This document shows, one piece after another, positions 10,175-18,217 of a stretch of DNA of 39,638 nucleotides. The stretch is from a bacterium (lineage in GTDB: Bacteria > Patescibacteriota > Saccharimonadia > Saccharimonadales > JAGQNK01), in contig JAKQHX010000037.1 of the NCBI GenBank assembly GCA_029557815.1, forward strand, positions 1-39,638, in the 5' to 3' direction. Within the stretch, counting starts at the first letter, position 1; every line of letters starts with the position of its first letter. Position numbers and translations under genes: made by a program. Under the pieces are notes generated by a model. That model worked only from the letters and a program-made list of their open reading frames with translations. It did not search any database and was not told the DNA's origin.

Positions 10175-10212
10175 ACCAGTCCCGATATCTCGGGACTGGT
10201 TTATTGTTGTGA
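10175..10212 (+). terminator. Intrinsic terminator after the pilin gene
   Basis: Perfect 11-bp stem ACCAGTCCCGA-tatc-TCGGGACTGGT followed by tttattgtt. Confidence 0.75.
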
Positions 10213-10228
10213 TAAAATAAGCACAAGC

Positions 10229-10633
10229 ATGATTCACCAGAAAGGACAAAAAGAAGAAGGTTTTTCGCTCGTTGAACTCGTAGTCGCTATAGCTGTAATT
10301 GGTTTGTTGGTTGTTGGGGTTACAAGCCTTTTCATAACTATTGAGTCAACCCAGCGCAAAACCCGGTTACTGGAAACTGCAACACGTGCCGGCGAAAAGA
10401 AAATCGAGGAGCTTCGCAACAACCACTACAATACGCTGGAAACCGACTCGGTCATAACGTTTACCGATGAGCTGCCTGACACGCTGCCCGCACCGCGCAC
10501 GGCAACCGTGGCCGTGAGTGAGCCTACGCCGGGCATTAAGCGAGTGGATGTAAACATTGCTTACAAAGATGGACGCGTAGATAAAGAAGTAGCATTGAGC
10601 TCACTCATAGGCGTGATAGGGATTGGGCAATGA
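10229..10633 (+). CDS. Minor prepilin (PilV/GspI-like)
   Basis: KEEGFSLVELVVAIAVIGLLVVGVTSLF prepilin motif; ATGA overlap with next gene. Confidence 0.8.
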   Translation: MIHQKGQKEEGFSLVELVVAIAVIGLLVVGVTSLFITIESTQRKTRLLETATRAGEKKIEELRNNHYNTLETDSVITFTDELPDTLPAPRTATVAVSEPTPGIKRVDVNIAYKDGRVDKEVALSSLIGVIGIGQ

Positions 10634-11310
10634 CACGGAGTTCGCGATATCACAACAACCAACGCGGATTTACGCTCATTGAAGTCATGGTAGCAACAGT
10701 TGTCGCCGGGATGCTGATCGTACTCATCATGACGTTCCTGGTCAACAGTGTCGCCAAAAACGCAATCGAAACCGCCCGGGCCGATATGCTTCGTGAAGCA
10801 CAGCTTACGCTAGACAATATCGGCCGTGAAGTTCGCCTCAGTGCCACCGCTGACGAGCAAAACCGCTGGGAAGACGATAACGCCCCCAACGCCCCAGCAG
10901 ACAAGTTGAGCTGGGAATCTGATGCCGATACGCTTATACTTGCCACCGCTGCTATGGACTCCAGCCAAAACATCCTCTTTGCTGACCCCTTACACTATGT
11001 CAGCAACAAAAATAACAACATCTACTTTGTCGAACACAATACATTGTACAAACGGGTACTTGCCGATCCGGTAGCAGAAAACGCAGCCGAGACTACCTGT
11101 CCACCAAATCCAAACGACTCATGCCCTGATGATCGCAAGCTTGTAGGGAACGTTACAGGCTTTGCCGTGAGGTATTTTGACAACGAGAACGAAGAAGTCG
11201 CACCATCCGCCGCCCGCTCCATAGAGCTGACAATCAACCTTGAGAGCGTCAAGTATGGAGAAACTATACAGGCAAACTTCACCACAAGGACGGTATTCCG
11301 CAATGAGTAA
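10630..11310 (+). CDS. Minor prepilin (PilW/GspJ-like)
   Basis: NQRGFTLIEVMVATVVAGMLIVLIMTFLV prepilin motif. Confidence 0.85.
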   Translation: MTRSSRYHNNQRGFTLIEVMVATVVAGMLIVLIMTFLVNSVAKNAIETARADMLREAQLTLDNIGREVRLSATADEQNRWEDDNAPNAPADKLSWESDADTLILATAAMDSSQNILFADPLHYVSNKNNNIYFVEHNTLYKRVLADPVAENAAETTCPPNPNDSCPDDRKLVGNVTGFAVRYFDNENEEVAPSAARSIELTINLESVKYGETIQANFTTRTVFRNE

Positions 11311-12724
11311 AAAAGTATTTTCCAGACTCAGCTTGGGCAAGGACACCAGAGGGGTCGTCTTGCTTACAGCGCTGCTCATTTTTTTGCTTCTGACTTTCGT
11401 CGCAGTCTCTTTGGCCGACCTCACGATTGCCCAGTACGGCAGAACAACGCGAAACGTTTCCATATCAAACTCTCTACTTACGGCAGAAGCAGGTGTGGAG
11501 GAGTCACTCTATAGCCTCAATGACAACAGTAACTTTACAGGTTTTGCAGAAACTGAATTCTTTAATAATGAGGCCCAGGGCAGAGGCACGTATCAAAGTA
11601 TCGTATCGAACGGATCAGGTCCCAACGAAAAGATCATCACGACGACAGGACGGGTCTATCGGCATAATGAATCGACAAATCCTATTAGCGAAAGAAAAAT
11701 AAAAGTTACGGTCGTCGGCACAAGCTCAAACGGCAATTCTGTGCATGCCGGAGCGGGCGGACTCATTCTATCCGGCAGTACGACTATCACAGGCTCCTCC
11801 GTCCATGTAAATGGCTTCATTGACCTACAAGGTGCCTCAAAGATTGGTACACAAGCCCAGCCCATACCAGTGAATGTTGCCAATTACAAATGCCCGAGTG
11901 GCAACAATCCTGGTCCAACATATCCGCAACTTTGCACGAGTGGTCAGCCAATAACTTTTGCGACCAGCACAAAGATATTCGGTCCCGTCTGCGCAACGGG
12001 ACAAACCAGTATCCGCGTTGCTGCATGGCAAACTGATCCAGTTATACCAAACCTACAGCCTGGCTGTATAGCACCGCATTTACCGCTCCCTACTTATGAC
12101 CGAAATGCGCACATTGCCGCCGTCACTACCACTGGCGCCGGAAATAATATCACCTATAACTGCAGTCAGTGGCAAAACCCAAATGGTTTTGTGCGAACGT
12201 GGCCTGCCAACCTAAAACTGACAGGTAACGTCTCAGCGAATAGTAGCTGTGACTTGACGATTACCGGTGACGTCTACATTACCGGTAACCTGGATATCGG
12301 TGGTTCAGCTAGAATCAGAATTGCAAACAGCCTAGGCACCAGACGTCCGGTTATCATGGTAGATGGTACCATTACCGTAGGCGGTAGCGCTACCCTGATA
12401 CCCAACAGTAATGGTACGAGTGCTCACTTCATCAGCTACCGCAGTAGCGCCGCATGTACGCCAAATTGTACAAATGTTACCGGCACAGATCTCAAGACTT
12501 CTCAAAACCTCCTAACCGTAGACGTTGCAGGTGCTGGCAACTTTCCAGGCGGGATATTCCATGCTGCGTGGGGTAAGGTTAGGATTGGCGGCAGCGGTAC
12601 AACCGGTTCAGCACTTGGACAGACCATTGAACTAAACGGTGCCGGTACCCTTACCTTTGGTACTGGCTTGTCGTCAGGGGAGAGTGTGTGGACCATACGT
12701 AGTTATCAGCAGGATTTCAATTAA
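11303..12724 (+). CDS. PilX-like pilus protein with N-terminal hydrophobic helix and large beta-rich C-terminal region
   Basis: RGVVLLTALLIFLLLTFVAVSLADLTIAQ...SLLTAEAGVEESLYSLN; start at 11303 rather than 11240; repetitive Gly/Thr/Ser-rich segments (TVGGSATLIP, DLTITGDVYITGNLDIGGSARI). Confidence 0.75.
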   Translation: MSKKVFSRLSLGKDTRGVVLLTALLIFLLLTFVAVSLADLTIAQYGRTTRNVSISNSLLTAEAGVEESLYSLNDNSNFTGFAETEFFNNEAQGRGTYQSIVSNGSGPNEKIITTTGRVYRHNESTNPISERKIKVTVVGTSSNGNSVHAGAGGLILSGSTTITGSSVHVNGFIDLQGASKIGTQAQPIPVNVANYKCPSGNNPGPTYPQLCTSGQPITFATSTKIFGPVCATGQTSIRVAAWQTDPVIPNLQPGCIAPHLPLPTYDRNAHIAAVTTTGAGNNITYNCSQWQNPNGFVRTWPANLKLTGNVSANSSCDLTITGDVYITGNLDIGGSARIRIANSLGTRRPVIMVDGTITVGGSATLIPNSNGTSAHFISYRSSAACTPNCTNVTGTDLKTSQNLLTVDVAGAGNFPGGIFHAAWGKVRIGGSGTTGSALGQTIELNGAGTLTFGTGLSSGESVWTIRSYQQDFN

Positions 12725-12769
12725 CGGTGGTATACTAGTTACAAAGCACTTGTGCTTAGATAGCAGAGA

Positions 12770-13849
12770 ATGTGGGCAATGAGTTCAAAACAGACATATT
12801 TTTACCACGACAAACCGGTTTTTGGGCTGGATATTGGCTTCAATAGCATCAAAGTGATGCAAGTGGAGGCCGGCAAGAAAAATAAGCACACCGTCCTTGG
12901 CTATGGAATAACCTCTTTTGACCCAGCTTCTATCAAAGACGGGGTAATTATAGATATTCCTGCTCTTGCTCAGTCAACGCAATCCCTGTTTGCCAAACAG
13001 ATTGTCGGCGATATCACGACCAGGCGGGTGGCAGTCGCAGTTCCGTCTACCCGAACTTTCAGTCAGTTATTATCGATGCCTAGGTTACCTAAAAAGGATT
13101 TACATCAAGCAGTTCTGTCCGAGATCGAACAATATATTCCAGTGCAGATTGAGGAGCTCTACATCGATTTTGATGTCATCCGGGAAACAGCCGAAGGCAT
13201 TGATCTGCAGATAGTAGCCGCTCCGAAAGCCATTATCGATTCGTACTTGGCTCTCATACGGGTGCTCGGCCTTGAAGCTGTTGCCATAGAAACCACTATC
13301 AATTCTTCGAGCAGGCTTTTCGTCCGGGCTGATCAAAGCAGCGTGCCGACTATCCTTATTGACTTCGGCTCCGTTTCGTCTGATATCACTATTTACGATA
13401 AAGGCCTGATAGCGACGGGCACTGTTCCGGGCGGCGGCGACAGCTTCACAAGCCTTATAGCCGACAAGCTGAAGGTAAGCCGGCAGGAAGCACATGTCAT
13501 AAAAACCCGATACGGCCTTGGTGTCAGTAAAAAGCAGCCAGAAATTACAGACGCGCTCAAACCTATGCTCGACCAACTCGGCAAAGAGATACGTCGTATG
13601 ATTCGATATTACGAAGAACGCTCAACCACACAAGGAAAAATCAGCCAAATAGTCACTATGGGCGGCGGCGCAAACATGCCTGGACTCAGTGAACACCTGA
13701 CTAACTCCCTACGACTTGCCACCAGGATGTGCGATCCGTGGCAAAACTTATCCTTCGACAAGCTTCAGCCTCCAAGCAGTTCAGAAAAAGCCATGTACAT
13801 AACTGCGACCGGACTTGCCATGATACAGCCAAAGGACGCCTTCGTATGA
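12770..13849 (+). CDS. pilM: Type IV pilus assembly protein PilM (actin-like ATPase)
   Basis: VFGLDIGFNSIKVMQVE; VPTILIDFGSVSSDITIYDKG; GGGDSFTSLIADKL; ATG at 12779 is an alternative start. Confidence 0.92.
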   Translation: MWAMSSKQTYFYHDKPVFGLDIGFNSIKVMQVEAGKKNKHTVLGYGITSFDPASIKDGVIIDIPALAQSTQSLFAKQIVGDITTRRVAVAVPSTRTFSQLLSMPRLPKKDLHQAVLSEIEQYIPVQIEELYIDFDVIRETAEGIDLQIVAAPKAIIDSYLALIRVLGLEAVAIETTINSSSRLFVRADQSSVPTILIDFGSVSSDITIYDKGLIATGTVPGGGDSFTSLIADKLKVSRQEAHVIKTRYGLGVSKKQPEITDALKPMLDQLGKEIRRMIRYYEERSTTQGKISQIVTMGGGANMPGLSEHLTNSLRLATRMCDPWQNLSFDKLQPPSSSEKAMYITATGLAMIQPKDAFV

Positions 13850-14451
13850 TTAACCTTCTCCCTCCAGCAGAAAAAGAAGCCATCACGTATGCACGCTATA
13901 ACACCCAGATACGAAGCTGGATTATTGGAGCGTTTGTTGGTCTTGCAGGAGTCGCGATCGTGGTACTCGGCGGCCAGATGATCCTAAGACAAAGCACCGA
14001 GAACTACCAGCAAGCAATCAACTCAAGCAAAGAACAGCTTCAACGACAAGACCAGAAGGAAACCCTTGAGCAAGTCAAAGGCATACAAAGCAGCTTCAAG
14101 CTGGTTGTCGATGTACTGTCCCGTGAAGTGCTGTTTTCCAAGCTTCTGCCTCAAGTTGGACAGGTAATGCCTAGTGGCACCGTACTGGAAGACTTAAGCC
14201 TCAACACAGATGCTGGCCAAACCGCCTTTGACCTTACTGCGAGCGCAAGAGACTTCACGAGCGGTTCACAAATACAAGTAAACCTTGTCGATCCCTCGAA
14301 CAAACTGTTTGAAAAAGCTGATCTCGTTAACGTATCCTGCCCTTCTGACCAGGAAGAACCCACTGAGTACCCGTGTCGTGTAACAATGCGAGTGCTGCCC
14401 GCCAAAGCGAACCAGTTCTTGCTCATCAATCCGGAGAGTAACAAAAAATGA
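13846..14451 (+). CDS. pilN: Type IV pilus assembly protein PilN
   Basis: MINLLPP start typical of PilN, one TM helix; ATGA overlap with pilM; start 13846 rather than 13729. Confidence 0.85.
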   Translation: MINLLPPAEKEAITYARYNTQIRSWIIGAFVGLAGVAIVVLGGQMILRQSTENYQQAINSSKEQLQRQDQKETLEQVKGIQSSFKLVVDVLSREVLFSKLLPQVGQVMPSGTVLEDLSLNTDAGQTAFDLTASARDFTSGSQIQVNLVDPSNKLFEKADLVNVSCPSDQEEPTEYPCRVTMRVLPAKANQFLLINPESNKK

Positions 14452-15077
14452 GTAGCAAAAAAGCCTTCTACGCCTTACTTGGTACTCTCGCACTTGTTGT
14501 CATCTGCTCGATTGCTGGCACAATCTATGGTACTAGCATGCTGAAAAAAACTGGCGATGTTCTCCTTGAACGCAAGCTAGAAGAAGCCGTGCTCGAAAAG
14601 GACGAGGAGGCGCTCGCCCAAGCCAAGCAGGATATAGAAAAGTATAAAGAACTGGACCAGATCGCCCGGGCAATCGTGCCGCAAGAAAAGAACCAGGCTC
14701 GGACCGTACGAGAGCTCGTCGCTATCGCCGCACAGTCCGGCATCCAGATAGAGAGTATAAATTTTCCAGAGTCAACGCTGGGTCAGGAACCTGCGAAAAG
14801 CTCCAAGTCCAAAAGTTCTAAATCAACCCCTGCCGCACCACCCGGGACGACACAGCTCGTTCCCGTAGAGGGGTTGAGCGGCGTCTTTGCCATGCCGATA
14901 GATGTCCAGTTACGAGAAGATGCCCCTGTCACCTACTCGCAGCTGCTTGGTTTTCTGGAACGGCTCGAGCAAAACCGTCGAACGTCACACGTGACCAATA
15001 TCTCAATCCAACCCGACGAAGATAACCGGACACTTGTGCACTTCAGTTTACAAATTAATGCATATATAAAGCCATGA
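14448..15077 (+). CDS. pilO: Type IV pilus assembly protein PilO
   Basis: Position after pilN with ATGA overlap; N-terminal TM, coiled coil, PilO-like LLGFLERLEQNRRTSHVTNISI. Confidence 0.8.
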   Translation: MSSKKAFYALLGTLALVVICSIAGTIYGTSMLKKTGDVLLERKLEEAVLEKDEEALAQAKQDIEKYKELDQIARAIVPQEKNQARTVRELVAIAAQSGIQIESINFPESTLGQEPAKSSKSKSSKSTPAAPPGTTQLVPVEGLSGVFAMPIDVQLREDAPVTYSQLLGFLERLEQNRRTSHVTNISIQPDEDNRTLVHFSLQINAYIKP

Positions 15078-15373
15078 AGTTAGATAAAACATACCTCTTA
15101 GATAAAATCAGCCTGCTCGCAGCCTTCGTCAAACGGTTCCGGTTCATAATTGTATTTGCCATATTCAGCACCATGTACGGCTACATACTCATGCAAGTGA
15201 ATGCCATTGACGCGAGACAGCCGAGCGAAAAGAAAATCAGCGACCAGGCCACGGCTGCACCACGGACAAAAGTTGACCCCGAGCTTGCCGAAAAAATTAT
15301 CTCACTGGAGGAGCAAAACGTACAAATACGGACCCTCTTCAACCAAGCTAGGAAAAACCCTTTCGCCGAGTAG
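15074..15373 (+). CDS. Small single-TM protein at the end of the pilMNO operon
   Basis: 99 aa; ATGA overlap with pilO; TM FRFIIVFAIFSTMYGYILM plus short coiled coil; no obvious PilP similarity. Confidence 0.7.
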   Translation: MKLDKTYLLDKISLLAAFVKRFRFIIVFAIFSTMYGYILMQVNAIDARQPSEKKISDQATAAPRTKVDPELAEKIISLEEQNVQIRTLFNQARKNPFAE

Positions 15374-15461
15374 AGTCCATAGGAGCAACGCACCCCTACG
15401 AGCGTGCCATCAAAATTAAATATACTGATTGATGAGCTGCTTGCCCTTTAATCTCATCTTG

Positions 15462-16052
15462 TTAGTTGCCGTGGAGCTTGAGATTCTCCTCGTGCGCACC
15501 GACAATTACTTTTGCAGTTTCGTAGGGGAAAGGTGTAAATGTGAAGGTGTAGTTTTGTTGTTCACCGGCCGTCTCGATTACAATTGTTCCATATTTGAAT
15601 AGGTGAGGGAAAATACCCTTCTGATGTACGCTTACATCCTGCACGTCACCAATGCTAAGTTGTGATATCTTGCGGTTAAAGAGGGTAATGTTTAGTAGTT
15701 GAGCAAGCTTTTCGGAGGTCACCAAAATGACATTTGACCTATACAGAAACGCACCGATAGCCGTACCGACGGCAGCAAGGATAGCCATGATAAAGCAGAT
15801 GAGTATTACGGGCATCTGCAGAGAGGTGAGACTGACTCCTGTGCCAAAATCAGACTCTTCGGTCATAACTGCCGCGCCCATAGCTACGACTATCAAGACA
15901 AGGGAGATAAACGTACCAACCGCATAAATTAGAAATAAGCCGAACCAGTGCTTACGTACCTCGTATAAAAGTGTCTCATCACTATCAAATTCAATGAGCC
16001 TAAACGCCTGCTTGGCGCTTGATGACAGCTGCGACGGTTCCATTGATTTCAT
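15462..16052 (-). CDS. Membrane protein with bacterial PH-like (YdbT/bPH) domain
   Basis: Two TM helices followed by SNVILVTSEKLAQLLNITLFNRKISQLSIGDVQDVSVHQKGIFPHLFKYGTIVIETAG. Confidence 0.75.
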   Translation of the reverse strand: MKSMEPSQLSSSAKQAFRLIEFDSDETLLYEVRKHWFGLFLIYAVGTFISLVLIVVAMGAAVMTEESDFGTGVSLTSLQMPVILICFIMAILAAVGTAIGAFLYRSNVILVTSEKLAQLLNITLFNRKISQLSIGDVQDVSVHQKGIFPHLFKYGTIVIETAGEQQNYTFTFTPFPYETAKVIVGAHEENLKLHGN

Positions 16053-16063
16053 ATATAGGCCTA

Positions 16064-16069
16064 ATTATA
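16064..16069 (-). promoter_or_regulatory. -10 box TATAAT upstream of the PH-domain gene
   Basis: TATAAT 11 nt before the ATG (16052) on the minus strand. Confidence 0.5.
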
Positions 16070-16073
16070 CCAC

Positions 16074-17108
16074 CTAGACCAGTGATGCCTGTCCGTCGAT
16101 TGATGAACGTTTTCTGCCAAGGTGGGTATACGCTTTGTGTGTCACCTTTCGGCCTCGCGGCGTACGCTCCAGGAGGCCGATCTGCATAAGGTACGGTTCA
16201 TGAAAATCCTCAATCGTTCCCCGCTCTTCTGCCAGCAAAGCTGCAATTGTGTCTACACCAACCGGACCACCGTTATAGCTATCGATGATTGCCTCTAGCA
16301 TACGCCTGTCTGCCGGATCGAGGCCAAGCTCATCAACCTCAAGCAGCTCTAGTGCGCTACTACTGACGTAGTGATCAATAATACCGTCCCCATTAACGTC
16401 GGCATAATCTCGTACGCGCTTGAGCAGACGGTTTGCTATTCGCGGTGTTAGACGGGCCCGTCCGGCTAGTTTCTGGGCGGCATCATCACTAATCTCTACA
16501 CCCAGGATCTGTGCCGCCCGTTTGATAATGCGAGCAATCTCTTCAGGTGTATAGAATTCCAAACGGTGAATCATCCCAAAACGATCACGAAGCGGTGCTG
16601 CCAACGACCCCGTCCGTGTCGTAGCACCGATAATCGTAAACTTGGGCAGGTCGAGGCGCAGGCTCTTCGCGCTCGGACCTTTTCCAAGCATGATATCAAG
16701 CTTGAAATCTTCCATAGCGCTATAGAGTACCTCTTCGACACTCCGATGCAAACGATGGATTTCATCGATAAACAGTATGTCGCCGTCCTGTAAGTTGGTC
16801 AGCAAACTCGCCAGATCACCCGCTCGTTCAATAGCCGGACCTGATGTAATGCGAATTTGCGCGCTCATTTCATTCGCGATGACGCTGGCGAGCGTTGTTT
16901 TACCAAGCCCAGGTGGACCATGCAGGAGCACATGGTCAATCGGTTCGCCACGCTTTTTGGCCGCCGTAATCGCGAGCTGTAGGTTTTGTTTAATCCGCTT
17001 CTGACCGATGTAGTTGGCAAAATCATGCGGCCGCAGCGTCACCTCGAGTTCCTGCTCCTCTGGCGTACTGTCATCCGCACTGGTATGTATAATCCGCTCA
17101 ATCGCCAT
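16074..17108 (-). CDS. ruvB: Holliday junction branch migration helicase RuvB
   Basis: [59 protein letters not shown]. Confidence 0.97.
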   Translation of the reverse strand: MAIERIIHTSADDSTPEEQELEVTLRPHDFANYIGQKRIKQNLQLAITAAKKRGEPIDHVLLHGPPGLGKTTLASVIANEMSAQIRITSGPAIERAGDLASLLTNLQDGDILFIDEIHRLHRSVEEVLYSAMEDFKLDIMLGKGPSAKSLRLDLPKFTIIGATTRTGSLAAPLRDRFGMIHRLEFYTPEEIARIIKRAAQILGVEISDDAAQKLAGRARLTPRIANRLLKRVRDYADVNGDGIIDHYVSSSALELLEVDELGLDPADRRMLEAIIDSYNGGPVGVDTIAALLAEERGTIEDFHEPYLMQIGLLERTPRGRKVTHKAYTHLGRKRSSIDGQASLV

Positions 17109-17689
17109 TATCTCACTCCCTTCAGAGCCATACGAACACGGTCCTCTATTGGCAGCTCCTGATCTATTTTATCGAGTGCGATGGTGGCATCTTGCGGTGA
17201 ATAGCCGAGACTCACCAGCGCTTCAACCGCTTCATCATGTAGCTGTACGCCTGCCCGGTGGACGATAGTATCTGCCCCTTCAGTCACGGCTGCACCGACT
17301 TTATCGCGCAGTTCCACCACAATCTGCTCAGCTGCGCGCCTACCGACACCTTTTGCAGTCTGTAGAAACTTTACATCACCGTTTGCAATGCTGGCTCGGA
17401 CAATGGCTGGCGCGGCTATATCCAATACGGCCATCGCCGCCTTTGGGCCAATATTTTTTACCCCCAAGAGCTGTTCAAATAGCTTCTTGGCATCCAGTTC
17501 TGAAAACCCGTACAAATCATGCGCATTCTCACGTATGTGTTCATAGATATAGTACTTCGTCGACTTATCCGGTGCCGCGCTGCCATAGTCAGCCGTCGTC
17601 ACGATTAGCCCATAGCCAATACCTTGGACGTCTAAAATGACCAACTCGCCAAGCTTTTCGCTTACCGTTCCAGTAAGTGTTGCAATCAT
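17108..17689 (-). CDS. ruvA: Holliday junction DNA helicase RuvA
   Basis: [12 protein letters not shown]...; [35 protein letters not shown]. Confidence 0.96.
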   Translation of the reverse strand: MIATLTGTVSEKLGELVILDVQGIGYGLIVTTADYGSAAPDKSTKYYIYEHIRENAHDLYGFSELDAKKLFEQLLGVKNIGPKAAMAVLDIAAPAIVRASIANGDVKFLQTAKGVGRRAAEQIVVELRDKVGAAVTEGADTIVHRAGVQLHDEAVEALVSLGYSPQDATIALDKIDQELPIEDRVRMALKGVR

Positions 17690-17713
17690 GCAATCATTAT
17701 CTCACATATTAGT

Positions 17714-18196
17714 TTAAGCAGAAGCTTTTCGGCTCATACTACAACAGATGGCCGCAGCGAGAGCATCGGCAGCGTCATCCGGCTTTGGCACTGCCCCAAG
17801 CCCCAGAATTACCCGCACCATTTCCTGCACCTGCTTCTTATCAGCCTTGCCATAGCCGGTCACCGCCTGTTTGATCTGGAGTGGTGTGTACTCGTGTAAC
17901 TCTAGGTCATGCTGCTTGCCAAGCAGTAGCACCACACCTCGGGCCTGACTGACGCTCATTGCCGTCGTGACATTCTGGGCAAAAAATAACTTCTCGACGG
18001 CCATGACTTGTGGCTTTGTTTCCTGGATTATCTGCTTTAGCTCATCATATATAGTGAACAATCGGTCGCTGTCAGGCTGATTGACAGGCGTGCGGATGAC
18101 GCCAGCATCCACCAACTGAAGCTTGCCTCGTGCATCTATACCAATGACGCCGAAGCCCAAGATACCAGTACCTGGATCAATCCCAAGGATTTTCAT
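17714..18196 (-). CDS. ruvC: Crossover junction endodeoxyribonuclease RuvC
   Basis: ILGIDPGTGILGFGVI, AVEKLFFAQNVTTAMSVSQARGV, DDAADALAAAIC. Confidence 0.96.
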   Translation of the reverse strand: MKILGIDPGTGILGFGVIGIDARGKLQLVDAGVIRTPVNQPDSDRLFTIYDELKQIIQETKPQVMAVEKLFFAQNVTTAMSVSQARGVVLLLGKQHDLELHEYTPLQIKQAVTGYGKADKKQVQEMVRVILGLGAVPKPDDAADALAAAICCSMSRKASA

Positions 18197-18202
18197 ATAG
18201 GT

Positions 18203-18208
18203 ATTATA
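18203..18208 (-). promoter_or_regulatory. -10 box TATAAT upstream of ruvC
   Basis: TATAAT 6 nt before the ruvC ATG on the minus strand. Confidence 0.4.
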
Positions 18209-18217
18209 CCCTGTTGA

